From positions 40,196 through 53,197 of the forward strand of contig DJEE01000157.1 of NCBI GenBank assembly GCA_002431805.1: a stretch of 13,002 bases of DNA, written 5' to 3'. Below are positions 5,087-12,956 of the stretch, in pieces (position 1 is the first letter of the stretch; each line of letters starts with the position of its first letter). The position numbers and the translations under genes are program-made. Origin of the DNA: Eggerthellaceae bacterium UBA5906 (lineage in GTDB: Bacteria > Actinomycetota > Coriobacteriia > Coriobacteriales > Eggerthellaceae). A model generated the notes under the pieces. It had not been told where the DNA came from. It saw only the letters and a program-made list of their open reading frames with translations, and searched no databases.

Positions 5087-6373
5087 ATGACAGATAGCCT
5101 GACATTCCTTCACGCAGCCGACCTTCACCTCGGGGCGCCCTTCCGCGGCTTAGCGCAGGTGTCGCAAGCCTGGGCCGCGCGCTTAATGCAGGCTATCAGC
5201 GAGTCGTTCGATCGCATGATAGACGCAGCGTGTGCGCGCAACGTCGACTTCGTGGTTATCGCGGGCGATGTGTTCGACGCCTCACGTGCTTCCTATGGCG
5301 AATACCTGCGGTTTTTTGAAGGCATGCGCACGCTTGAGGCGGCGGGCATCCCGGTGTACATGATTACCGGCAACCACGATCCGTACACATCGTGGCAGCA
5401 AAGCATGTTCTCGCTCCCGGAAAACGTGCACATGCTTTCAGCTGACAAGCCGGGGTTCGAGCTGTTCGAGAAAGAAGGCCAGCCTGCCTGTATTATTGCC
5501 GGGCGCGGCTATTACAACCAAACATGGCCCATGGACGAATGCATCGCTGAAGGCCTTTCCCGCGATGCAGCTGTTTCGGTGTTGCTTCCAACGCACCCAA
5601 ACGTCGCCGATGCGCCGTTTTGCGTTGGCGTGTTGCATACGGGCTTGAACCTAGATCCGGTTAAAGCGCCGGTGAACCCATCGGTGCTTATGAACGCTGG
5701 CATGGATTATTGGGCTTGTGGACATATTCACATGCGCTACTTGTACCCGAGCAAGGAAAACCCGCGTATCGCGTTTTCGGGCTGCATTCAAGGGCGTGAC
5801 ATCAAGGAAACCGGCACACGCGGCGTGCAAGCGGTAACGCTCAGTAAAAAGGCTGCTCCTAAGCTTGAGTACATACCCACGGCAAGCGTGGTGTGGCAGC
5901 GCCTTGACGTGGGCGTGGAGGATTGTGCCACGCTTCCCGAGATTAACGACAAGATCATGCGTGAGCTGTTCCGCGCAAATGGCAAAGCACACTGCGAAGA
6001 GATGATTTCGCGCATCACGCTGGTGGGTGCAACGCCGCTGCACGAGGTGCTCAGCCGCCCTGACGTGCTCGAGGACATGCGAAAACACGCGAACGACTCG
6101 TACTCATCGTTTTTCTGCGACACCATTACGGACGCAACGGTTGAGCCACGCGATAAAAACGCGCTGCGCAAAGAAGGGTTGTTCCCGGCGGTTCTTATGC
6201 AGGTGGCCGACGACCAGCTGGCAAACAAAGACGACGCGGTGGCATTTTTGCAGACTGAGTTTTTGGCGCGCAACCTGCAGATGCCGTCTTCGATGTCGCG
6301 CCGTGTGGAAGACATGACGCGCCAGGCGGAAAACCTGGTACTTGACTTGCTGTCTCAAGGGGAAAGCCAATGA
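5087..6373 (+). CDS. YhaO/SbcD-like DNA repair metallo-nuclease
   Basis: This 428-aa protein belongs to the Mre11/SbcD branch of calcineurin-like phosphoesterases, two-metal nucleases that act on DNA ends with a Rad50/SbcC-type ATPase. The family motifs appear in order: D12 and H14 (HAADLHLG), D61 (VIAGDVFD), N96-H97 (ITGNHD), H184 (VLHT), and H213/H215 (CGHIH), so all expected metal ligands are present. Residues from about 270 to the end form the capping and partner-binding part. It most resembles B. subtilis YhaO in size and in its partner. It lies 36 nt after dnaB and its stop overlaps the next gene's start by 4 nt, pointing to co-translation. The only visible ribosome-binding site, GGAG at 5070-5073, is 13 nt from the ATG, which is unusually far; no better in-frame start is seen. 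The exact substrate is unknown. Confidence 0.9.
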   Translation: MTDSLTFLHAADLHLGAPFRGLAQVSQAWAARLMQAISESFDRMIDAACARNVDFVVIAGDVFDASRASYGEYLRFFEGMRTLEAAGIPVYMITGNHDPYTSWQQSMFSLPENVHMLSADKPGFELFEKEGQPACIIAGRGYYNQTWPMDECIAEGLSRDAAVSVLLPTHPNVADAPFCVGVLHTGLNLDPVKAPVNPSVLMNAGMDYWACGHIHMRYLYPSKENPRIAFSGCIQGRDIKETGTRGVQAVTLSKKAAPKLEYIPTASVVWQRLDVGVEDCATLPEINDKIMRELFRANGKAHCEEMISRITLVGATPLHEVLSRPDVLEDMRKHANDSYSSFFCDTITDATVEPRDKNALRKEGLFPAVLMQVADDQLANKDDAVAFLQTEFLARNLQMPSSMSRRVEDMTRQAENLVLDLLSQGESQ

Positions 6374-8550
6374 GCAACAAGTATTTGAAGCATATTAAGA
6401 TAGATGCCTTCGGGGCGTTTTCAAATCGCCTGGTGGGGCCGTTTGCGCCGGGCTTGAATGTGGTGTTCGGGCCGAACGAGGCGGGCAAAACCACGCTTTC
6501 CCAGTTTGTTGGCGGGGTTTTGTTCGGCTGGGAAGAGGCGCGCGGCCTGCGCAACACCTACAAACCCGCAAACGCCGAACGCGCCGGCGCGCTGCTGTTT
6601 GCTGACTACGAAACCGGCGAGACGCTGCAGGTTTCGCGCGTGCGAAACGCCGACGGCTTGCAGGGCGATGTATCGGTTGCGGCCGACATTGACCGCGAGA
6701 CGTACAAAACTATGTTCAGCCTTTCAAGCGACGAACTGCGAAGGTTAAAAAACACATCCGACGTTGCGGCGAAGCTGCTCACGGCCGGTTCGGGCACCGG
6801 GGCGTCGCCGGCGCATGCGCTGGCGGAGCTGCAGCAACGGCTAGCCACGTTCACGTCGCGTGCCCAGGCGGCGGAAAACTCGCTGGTGAATTTGGAGCGC
6901 GAGCAGGACGAGGTACGCCAGGCTATCGCGCAGGCCACAGAGCGGGTTGAAACGCTTAAACGCGAGAACAGGGAATTCGCCGAGTTGGCGCCGCAGCGCG
7001 AAGAGCTGATGGCAAAGATCAGCGAACTGAACGCGTCGCTCGAGGCGCTTGCTGCCAATCGCAAAACGCTGGAGAAGATTGAGTCGGAAACAGCGGATCT
7101 GCAGCAAAAGATTGCCGATTTGCGTGCGCAGGAAGACGATTTGCGGCGTGAACACCGCGTGTCGCAAAAGGAACACCCGCAAGAGCTTGCGGGCATTTCG
7201 GCAACCGAAGAGCGGCACCTGCGCGATCGCATAGAGGCGCTGGCAGTGGAAACCGCAAAGGTGGAACACGCCGTTGACCTGGCTCGGGACAACTATGCAA
7301 CCTCAAAGGCATCGTACGAGGCGCTGCTTGAGGCCGATGACGAACAGGAGCTTGCCGCAAGCGCTCGACGCCAGCGCAACGTCCAGATAGGCCTTTCGGT
7401 TGCGCTGCCCGTTGCGTTCATGTCGGCCGGCATACCGCTGTTCATGCACGGCCGCGACATTACTAGCCTATCGTTTACGGCGCTGGGATTTTGCTTGGTG
7501 CTGGTGGCGGTTATCATGGCTGCGGCATCACTGGTGATGCTGTTCCGCCCGAACAAAAAGGCGGAAGCCGCCGATGCCCGCGTGCAGGATGCGCGCTGGG
7601 TCATGCTGCAGGATAAGAAAAAGCTTGAAGCGTGTCGCGCTGAGCAGGAAGACCATCGCGCACACGTGGAAAACGAGTTGGCATCTATGGGGCTTTCCGA
7701 AGCGAAAGACTCGCTGCGCCATGCGCGCACGCTGCTTGACGAGGCGCGTGATTTACGTTCGGAAAACGCATTGTACCTGCAGCGTCGGCAAGCGCTTGTG
7801 TCGCGCCGCACGGCGCTTGAAGAGTCGCTGAACTCAGCCACTTCCACGCGCGAAGCGTTGTATGCCGAGATGGGCTTTCGTCCCGAGCGCGGTACCCTTG
7901 AGGCCGTTGACGCGTTCATTGTTCGCAAAACGCGCCAGCGCGAGGGATTGATGGAAAACAGCGAGCACCTGAACAGGCGCTATGGTGAGCTGAGCCAAGT
8001 TTTGGCGCTTGGCAAGGGCGAGCGCACGTTCGACGAGCTGAAGCTGCGCTATCAGGAGCTGCAAACGCGTCTTGATGACAACTCCATCGAGTTCGCCAAG
8101 CTGCTGCTGGCCCGCCGCATGCTGGAAACGGCCATTGCGGCATGGGAGAGCAAAAGCCAGCCCGAGGTGTACGCCCGCGCCAGCGCGTTGCTGGCCGATA
8201 TGACAGACGGCGCCTGGACAACCGTTTCCATGAGCGAAGAGGGGCGGCTGCAGGTGAAAAACGACGCGCTTGTCACGCGCGAGCCGGTGCATCTGTCGCT
8301 TGGCACGTGCCAGCAGCTGTATTTGGCGCTGCGCATTGCGTTGCTTATCACTGCCGACAACGTGGGGCGCTGCATTCCCATTATGGCCGACGATATTCTG
8401 GTGAACTTCGATTCGAAGCGCCGCCGCGCCGCCGCGCGGGCGTTGGCGGAATTGGCGCATCATCGCCAAGTCATTGTGCTCACGTGCCATGAAGAAATCG
8501 TCGAAACCATGCGCTTGGCCGATTCGTCGCTGAATGAAGTTGTTCTGTAA
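6370..8550 (+). CDS. YhaN-like Rad50/SbcC-type ATPase with membrane hairpin
   Basis: The 726-aa protein is the ATPase partner of the upstream nuclease. Its split ABC-type head is formed by the N-terminus, with Walker A GPNEAGKT (34-41), and the C-terminus, with signature LSLGT (642-646), Walker B IPIMADD (669-675), D-loop VNFDS (678-682) and H-loop TCHE (705-708). The second Walker B acid is Asp rather than Glu. Between the heads lie two long, Glu/Lys/Arg-rich coiled-coil arms (about 150-330 and 400-590). At their junction, instead of a CxxC zinc hook, are two hydrophobic helices, about 340-357 and 368-392, joined by a short loop and followed by the basic RPNKK. This implies a membrane-anchored apex. 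B. subtilis YhaN is similar in plan but considerably longer. The ATGA overlap with the nuclease gene indicates a complex made in fixed ratio. Confidence 0.88.
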   Translation: MSNKYLKHIKIDAFGAFSNRLVGPFAPGLNVVFGPNEAGKTTLSQFVGGVLFGWEEARGLRNTYKPANAERAGALLFADYETGETLQVSRVRNADGLQGDVSVAADIDRETYKTMFSLSSDELRRLKNTSDVAAKLLTAGSGTGASPAHALAELQQRLATFTSRAQAAENSLVNLEREQDEVRQAIAQATERVETLKRENREFAELAPQREELMAKISELNASLEALAANRKTLEKIESETADLQQKIADLRAQEDDLRREHRVSQKEHPQELAGISATEERHLRDRIEALAVETAKVEHAVDLARDNYATSKASYEALLEADDEQELAASARRQRNVQIGLSVALPVAFMSAGIPLFMHGRDITSLSFTALGFCLVLVAVIMAAASLVMLFRPNKKAEAADARVQDARWVMLQDKKKLEACRAEQEDHRAHVENELASMGLSEAKDSLRHARTLLDEARDLRSENALYLQRRQALVSRRTALEESLNSATSTREALYAEMGFRPERGTLEAVDAFIVRKTRQREGLMENSEHLNRRYGELSQVLALGKGERTFDELKLRYQELQTRLDDNSIEFAKLLLARRMLETAIAAWESKSQPEVYARASALLADMTDGAWTTVSMSEEGRLQVKNDALVTREPVHLSLGTCQQLYLALRIALLITADNVGRCIPIMADDILVNFDSKRRRAAARALAELAHHRQVIVLTCHEEIVETMRLADSSLNEVVL

Positions 8551-8556
8551 TATACT
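8548..8556 (+). promoter_or_regulatory. Possible -10 element for purA
   Basis: TAATATACT directly spans and follows the stop codon of the YhaN-like gene and contains TATACT (8551-8556), a five-of-six -10 match, 40 nt before the purA start. No good -35 lies at 16-18 nt. The same nine bases occur at the tRNA-Phe promoter (12921-12929). Confidence 0.35.
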
Positions 8557-8595
8557 GTGAGGGTTGCAGCACAGTAACTGAAAGGATGCGCACAC

Positions 8596-9912
8596 ATGCC
8601 GAACACCGTTCTGGTTGGCGCCCAGTGGGGCGACGAAGGTAAAGGCAAGATTACCGATCTTATCGCAAGCAAGTACGACTACGTCGTTCGCTATCAGGGC
8701 GGCAACAACGCCGGCCACACCGTTATCCACGGCGACAAGAAGCTGGCGCTTCACCTGATGCCCTCCGGCGTCATGTACGAAAACGCCATTCCGGTCATCG
8801 GCAACGGCGTTGTGGTTGACCCCGGCGTGCTGGTCAAGGAAATGGCCATGCTGGAGGCTGAGGGCATTTCCTGCAAGAACCTGAAGATCAGCTGCGATGC
8901 GCATGTGATCATGCCGTATCACAAAGATTTGGACGGCGCGGACGAGAAGAGCCTGGGCGACCACAAAATCGGTACCACCAAGCGCGGCATCGGCCCGTGC
9001 TATCAGGACAAGGTTGCTCGCAAGGGCATTCGCATTCAAGACCTTATGGACGAGAAGATTTTCCGTCTGAAGGTGGAAACGGCGCTCGTGCAGAAAAACG
9101 CCATCCTTGAAAAGATTTACGGCCTGCACACCTACACGGTGGAGGAGATTTGCGAGGAATATCTGCCGTACGCCCGTATCTTGAAGCAGTACATGGCTGA
9201 AACCAGCCAAATGCTCAACGATGCCGTGCGCGACGGCAAGTCCATCCTGTTCGAAGGCGCGCAGGGCACGCTGCTTGACATCGACCACGGTACGTATCCC
9301 TACGTCACGTCCTCTTCCTGCTGCGCCGGCGGCGCGGCCACGGGTTCGGGCGTGGGCCCGGTCAACATCGACCGCGTGCTGGGCATCCAAAAGGCCTACA
9401 TCACGCGCGTGGGCGGCGGTCCTTTCCCCACCGAGCTGAAGTACGCCGAAGACGGTGGTGCCGGCATTGAGGCCGAAGAGGGCGAAACGCTGTGCCAAGT
9501 TGGCCACGAATACGGCGTGACCACCGGTCGCAAGCGCCGCTGCGGTTGGTTCGACGCCGTTATCGCGCGCTACGCTGCCGATGTGAACGGCCTGACGGAC
9601 GTGGCCCTTACGAAGCTTGACGTGCTTTCGGCGTTCGACACCATCAAGGTGTGCGTGGCGTACGAGTGCGACGGCAAGCGCTACGATTATTTCCCCATGC
9701 AGCAAAGCGTGCTGTTCCACGCCAAGCCGGTGTACGAGGAACTGCCCGGCTGGAAGGGCGAGGACATTACCGCATGCCGTACGTTCGACGAACTGCCGGC
9801 AAACGCGAAGGCCTACGTTGAGTACTTGGAGCGCACTATTGGCGTGCCGATTTCCATTGTGGCCGTTGGTCCTGACCGCGACCAAACCATCATGCGCGGG
9901 TGGCAAGGCTAA
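8596..9912 (+). CDS. purA: Adenylosuccinate synthetase
   Basis: PurA joins IMP and aspartate using GTP to give adenylosuccinate, the committed step from IMP to AMP. The 438-aa protein is full length. It opens with the diagnostic [17 protein letters not shown], containing the phosphate loop and the catalytic Asp13, then GGNNAGHTV with catalytic His41, the IMP-binding GTTKRGIGP (126-134), and a C-terminal GPDRDQT guanine-site motif. The start is supported by AAAGGA (8581-8586), 9 nt upstream. It begins only 45 nt after the YhaN-like gene, so it may be partly transcribed from the dnaB/yhaO/yhaN unit as well as from a local promoter. It is separated from purD by 115 bp containing a promoter and hairpin. 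No odd features. Confidence 0.98.
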   Translation: MPNTVLVGAQWGDEGKGKITDLIASKYDYVVRYQGGNNAGHTVIHGDKKLALHLMPSGVMYENAIPVIGNGVVVDPGVLVKEMAMLEAEGISCKNLKISCDAHVIMPYHKDLDGADEKSLGDHKIGTTKRGIGPCYQDKVARKGIRIQDLMDEKIFRLKVETALVQKNAILEKIYGLHTYTVEEICEEYLPYARILKQYMAETSQMLNDAVRDGKSILFEGAQGTLLDIDHGTYPYVTSSSCCAGGAATGSGVGPVNIDRVLGIQKAYITRVGGGPFPTELKYAEDGGAGIEAEEGETLCQVGHEYGVTTGRKRRCGWFDAVIARYAADVNGLTDVALTKLDVLSAFDTIKVCVAYECDGKRYDYFPMQQSVLFHAKPVYEELPGWKGEDITACRTFDELPANAKAYVEYLERTIGVPISIVAVGPDRDQTIMRGWQG

Positions 9913-9916
9913 CGCG

Positions 9917-9944
9917 TTGCACCGAGGCGTGATACATATATAAC
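9917..9944 (+). promoter_or_regulatory. Candidate purD promoter
   Basis: TTGCAC (9917-9922) and TATAAC (9939-9944) stand 16 nt apart, the -10 matching five of six positions and the -35 only the first three. Transcription would start around 9951, immediately before the leader hairpin at 9956-9985 and about 75 nt before the purD start codon. Confidence 0.5.
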
Positions 9945-9955
9945 AGCGAATTTTC

Positions 9956-9994
9956 GTGCGGGGCTGCCAAGCTGCAGGCCCGCACACGCGTTTT
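9956..9994 (+). terminator. purD leader hairpin / purA terminator-like element
   Basis: GTGCGGG (9956-9962) pairs with CCCGCAC (9979-9985), and after one G-G mismatch CTGC (9964-9967) pairs with GCAG (9974-9977) around a 6-nt loop. TTTT follows at 9991-9994, separated by ACGCG. The spacing from stem to T-run is longer than ideal and the run is short. It could terminate purA, attenuate purD, or both. Confidence 0.45.
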
Positions 9995-10027
9995 ACCCCG
10001 AAAACACTCTATGGGAGGTTGGCATTC

Positions 10028-11320
10028 ATGAACATCTTGGTTTTGGGCGGCGGCGGTCGCGAGCACGCTATCACGTGGGCGCTGGCACAATCGCCCCGCA
10101 CTGATGAACTTTTCGTTGCACCGGGCAACGGCGGCACGGCCGACATTGCGCAAAACGTGGCAGGCTTGAGTGCCGAGGATGGCGAAGCGGTGCTGGCGTT
10201 TGTGAAAGAACACGCCATCGACCTGGTGGTTATCGGCCCCGAGGCGCCGCTGGTGGCAGGCGTTGCCGACGTGCTGCGTGCGGCGGGCGTGGCCGTGTTC
10301 GGTCCCGATGCGCAGGGCGCGCAGCTTGAGGGCAGCAAAACGTACAGCAAGGAATTCATGGACGCCAACGGCATCCCCACGGCGCGCTACAGCAGCTTCA
10401 CCGAACTTGAGCCGGCGCTTGCGTATGTGCATGAGTTAGGTGCGCCCATCGTGGTGAAAGCCGATGGCCTGGCCGCAGGCAAGGGCGTAGTTGTGGCTGA
10501 AACCATCGAAGAGGCCGAAGAAGCCGTGCACAGCTGTTTTGACGGCGCGTTTGGCAGTGCGGGTTCTCGCGTGCTCATCGAAGAGTGCCTGACGGGTCCC
10601 GAGTGCTCGCTTCTGGCGTTTGTCTCCGGTGGCAAGGCTCATTGCATGGCCACCGCGCAGGACCACAAGCGCGTGTTCGACGGCGATTGCGGCCCGAACA
10701 CGGGCGGCATGGGCGTGTACTCGCCGGTGCCCATCGTCACGGATGACGAGCTTGCCGTTATGACGCGCGTGATGGAAACGGCCGCCGCTGCTACGGCGAA
10801 GGCTCCGTTTGAGCACGATTACCGCGGCGTGCTGTATGGCGGCTTCATGCTTACGCCGAGCGGTCCGAAGGTGCTGGAGTTCAATGCGCGTTTCGGCGAC
10901 CCGGAGACGCAGGTTGTGCTGCCGCGTTTGAAAACCGATCTGGTTGATGTGATGATGGCCGTGGCCGAGGGCCGCCCCGACGACATCAACCTGGAGTGGG
11001 ACAACCAGTGGGCCGTGTGCGTGGTGCTGGCAAGCGCAGGCTACCCGGGCAAGTACGAGAAGGGCAAGGTTATCCTGGGCGTGGAAGACGCCGAGGATAT
11101 GGACGGCGTGAAGGTGTTCCACGCCGGTACCGCTCGCAACGCCGATGGCGAGCTGATCACCGCGGGCGGCCGCGTTTTGAACGTGGTTGCGCTGGGCAAA
11201 ACGTTCGATGAGGCCCGCCAGAAGGCATACGAGGCGTGCGACGTTATCAACTTCGAGGGCAAGCAGCTGCGTAGCGACATCGGCGCGAAGGCAGCGGCTG
11301 GCCGCGAGGCTTGGGCGTAG
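10028..11320 (+). CDS. purD: Phosphoribosylamine-glycine ligase (GAR synthetase)
   Basis: PurD ligates glycine to phosphoribosylamine with ATP, the second step of de novo purine synthesis. The 430-aa protein has the N-terminal [19 protein letters not shown], the ATP-grasp segment [16 protein letters not shown] (142-157), and the metal- and substrate-binding [10 protein letters not shown] (284-293) with ETQVVLPRL after it. The C-terminal domain is complete. The ATG at 10028 is chosen because GGGAGG (10013-10018) lies 9 nt upstream; a GTG 72 nt earlier in the same frame is inside the leader hairpin and is rejected. It is usually found with other pur genes; here only purA is adjacent, so the rest of the pathway must be elsewhere. 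No abnormalities were seen. Confidence 0.97.
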   Translation: MNILVLGGGGREHAITWALAQSPRTDELFVAPGNGGTADIAQNVAGLSAEDGEAVLAFVKEHAIDLVVIGPEAPLVAGVADVLRAAGVAVFGPDAQGAQLEGSKTYSKEFMDANGIPTARYSSFTELEPALAYVHELGAPIVVKADGLAAGKGVVVAETIEEAEEAVHSCFDGAFGSAGSRVLIEECLTGPECSLLAFVSGGKAHCMATAQDHKRVFDGDCGPNTGGMGVYSPVPIVTDDELAVMTRVMETAAAATAKAPFEHDYRGVLYGGFMLTPSGPKVLEFNARFGDPETQVVLPRLKTDLVDVMMAVAEGRPDDINLEWDNQWAVCVVLASAGYPGKYEKGKVILGVEDAEDMDGVKVFHAGTARNADGELITAGGRVLNVVALGKTFDEARQKAYEACDVINFEGKQLRSDIGAKAAAGREAWA

Positions 11321-11424
11321 GGCTTTCAGGGCGCTGTGTTCGCCGTTTTGCGCGTTTGCATGCGCAGGCGTGCGGCGGAATATGAATGCCGCTTGAAAGC
11401 TTTCGGAAGGTTTATATGAGACTT

Positions 11425-11452
11425 AAACGGTAGGATATAATTCCTACCGTTT
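11425..11452. promoter_or_regulatory. Inverted repeat centred on a TATAAT box
   Basis: AAACGGTAGGA (11425-11435) and TCCTACCGTTT (11442-11452) are perfect 11-bp inverted arms around the six bases TATAAT (11436-11441), a consensus -10 box. A dimeric repressor bound here would block the promoter of the radical SAM gene 31 nt downstream. The same sequence can fold as a hairpin followed by GTATATG and could instead be a purD terminator with a poor U-tract. No good -35 stands 17 nt upstream (TATATG). Upstream, 11321-11424 holds only short hairpins such as GCGGC/GCCGC (11372-11376 with 11388-11392). Confidence 0.55.
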
Positions 11453-11482
11453 GTATATGACGAGAAAAGGAGCACGCGAAAC

Positions 11483-12811
11483 ATGCTGTCCGAGCGTTTG
11501 CTTACCACGGTGGTTCGCCAGTGCACGAACCAATACCTGAAATTAAAACCCACCGATGAGGTGATGATGCCGGCACCCGAGCCGGGGAAGCGCTACATGC
11601 TGTACATGCACGTGCCGTTTTGCGAGCGTTTGTGCCCGTATTGCAGCTTCAACCGCTTCCCGTTTAGCGAGGATCGCGCCCGCCCGTACTTCGAGAACAT
11701 GCGCAAAGAGATGCGCATGCTGAAGGATTTGGGCTACGACTTCGATAGCGTGTACATTGGCGGCGGCACGCCCACCATCATGATCGACGAGCTGTGCGAC
11801 ACCATTGACCAGGCGCGCGAGCTGTTCAGCATCCAGGAAGTGTCAAGCGAAACGAACCCGAATCACCTGATTCCCAGCTACTTGGACAAGCTGCAAGGCC
11901 GCGTGCAGCGCCTTTCCGTGGGCGTGCAAAGCTTCGATGATGGCTTGCTCAAGCAGATGGACCGCTACGATAAGTACGGCAGCGGCGAGGAGATTATCGC
12001 GCGCATTCAGGACGCCAGCCCGTACTTCACGTCCATGAACGCCGACATGATCTTTAACTTCCCGGCGCAAACGGAGGACATCCTGATCAGCGACATCGAG
12101 CGCGTGATCGAGTCGGGGTGCACGCAAACCACGTTCTACCCGCTGATGGCGTCGCCATCGGTCGAGCGCAGCCTGGCACGCACTGTGGGCAAGGTTGATT
12201 ATGCGCGCGAGCAGAAGTACTACGAGATTATCTGCGAGCTTTTGACGGGCGGCCCGCTGCATCTGTTCGAGCACGGCAGCGCATGGACGTTTAACAAGCG
12301 CAACACGTCTGCGGCCGGCGATGACGCCATGATTGACGAGTACGTGGTTGATTACGAAGAATACCCGGCCATCGGCAGCGGCGGCATCACGTATCTGGGC
12401 AACAACCTGTACGTGAACACGTTCAGCGTGAAGGACTACAACAAGTGCATCGAGGCCGGCCACATGTCCATTATGGGCAAGACCACCTTCAGCAAGCGCG
12501 ATCGCATGCGCTACCGTTTCATGATGCAGCTGTTCGGCCTGCGTTTGGACAAACGCCAGTTCAAGAAGGACTTTGGTGTTTCCGTTGAGCTGGGGTTGCC
12601 GGCTGAAATGGCATTCATGAAGGCCGCCGGTGCGTTTGCCACCGACAACGCTAACGAGCTCACGCTTTCGCCGAAGGGCCGTTATTTGCTGGTGGTTATG
12701 ATGCGCCAGTTCTTCATTGGCGTGAACAACCTGCGTGACCAAGCACGCGCCGTGCTTCCCGGTGAGGAGAAAGAGCTGCTGTTCGGCAGTGGCTGCGCCG
12801 AGTGCAAGTAG
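11483..12811 (+). CDS. HemW/HemN-like radical SAM protein (coproporphyrinogen oxidase family)
   Basis: The 442-aa protein is a radical SAM enzyme of the HemN/HemW superfamily. The cluster motif is C47-x3-C51-x2-C54 followed by S-F (HVPFCERLCPYCSF). A phenylalanine two residues after the last Cys is typical of HemW-type proteins, whereas oxygen-independent coproporphyrinogen oxidase HemN has a fourth Cys there. GGGTPT (93-98) and SSETNPNHL (E123) are the expected SAM-binding parts, and LSVGVQSFDD is also a HemN-family hallmark. It is longer than most HemW proteins. The C-terminal end reads GSGCAECK, an extra CxxC whose role is unknown. AAAAGGAG (11465-11472) precedes the start by 10 nt. Candidate roles are heme insertion, anaerobic porphyrin oxidation or ring opening of heme; sequence alone does not decide, and no heme genes are adjacent. 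Confidence 0.85.
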   Translation: MLSERLLTTVVRQCTNQYLKLKPTDEVMMPAPEPGKRYMLYMHVPFCERLCPYCSFNRFPFSEDRARPYFENMRKEMRMLKDLGYDFDSVYIGGGTPTIMIDELCDTIDQARELFSIQEVSSETNPNHLIPSYLDKLQGRVQRLSVGVQSFDDGLLKQMDRYDKYGSGEEIIARIQDASPYFTSMNADMIFNFPAQTEDILISDIERVIESGCTQTTFYPLMASPSVERSLARTVGKVDYAREQKYYEIICELLTGGPLHLFEHGSAWTFNKRNTSAAGDDAMIDEYVVDYEEYPAIGSGGITYLGNNLYVNTFSVKDYNKCIEAGHMSIMGKTTFSKRDRMRYRFMMQLFGLRLDKRQFKKDFGVSVELGLPAEMAFMKAAGAFATDNANELTLSPKGRYLLVVMMRQFFIGVNNLRDQARAVLPGEEKELLFGSGCAECK

Positions 12812-12815
12812 GTCG

Positions 12816-12857
12816 AAGCTGGGACAGTGCACCGGGTGCGCTGTCCCAGCTTGTTTT
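12816..12857 (+). terminator. Strong terminator after the radical SAM gene
   Basis: AAGCTGGGACAG (12816-12827) pairs perfectly with CTGTCCCAGCTT (12841-12852). A T-G wobble and GCAC/GTGC (12829-12832 with 12836-12839) extend the stem to about 17 bp around a CGG loop, and GTTTT follows. It begins 4 nt after the stop codon. The symmetric AAGCTT-like ends may make it bidirectional. Confidence 0.9.
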
Positions 12858-12861
12858 CACG

Positions 12862-12883
12862 CTTTTTCACAAGGATGAAAAAG
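12862..12883. repeat. Short AT-rich inverted repeat
   Basis: CTTTTTCA (12862-12869) and TGAAAAAG (12876-12883) are perfect 8-bp inverted arms with a 6-nt loop, between the terminator and the tRNA promoter. The stem would be weak in RNA; it could be a protein-binding site or a chance AT-rich palindrome. Confidence 0.4.
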
Positions 12884-12897
12884 TTGGCGAAACAGGG

Positions 12898-12929
12898 TTG
12901 ACGGATTGCTTGAATTTCCGTAATATACT
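12898..12929 (+). promoter_or_regulatory. tRNA-Phe promoter
   Basis: TTGACG (12898-12903) is a five-of-six -35 match, followed after 17 nt by TAATAT (12921-12926). The overlapping TATACT (12924-12929) is the better hexamer but gives a 20-nt spacer. The mature tRNA would start 30 nt after the -10, leaving a short 5' leader for RNase P. Confidence 0.65.
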
Positions 12930-12956
12930 AACTCGCGTTCGACACGAACGACTTCT

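Noticed and set aside
6606..7292. Ser/Arg-rich minus-strand frame opposite the coiled coil
   Set aside because: The Ser/Cys/Arg bias is the complement of Glu/Ala/Arg codons in the coiled-coil region; no independent support.
6370..8550. Zinc hook in the Rad50/SbcC-like protein
   Set aside because: No CxxC pair exists; the only cysteines are isolated (such as in the second hydrophobic helix, in EACRAEQ and near the signature motif).
7834..9987. 717-codon open frame on the minus strand
   Set aside because: It is antisense to the 3' part of the YhaN-like gene, all of purA and the purD leader. Its His/Ala/Val-rich composition is what the reverse complement of this codon usage gives; no motif or ribosome-binding site supports it.
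11843..12832. 329-codon open frame on the minus strand
   Set aside because: It is antisense to the radical SAM gene and would start inside the terminator after that gene. It is a shadow frame.
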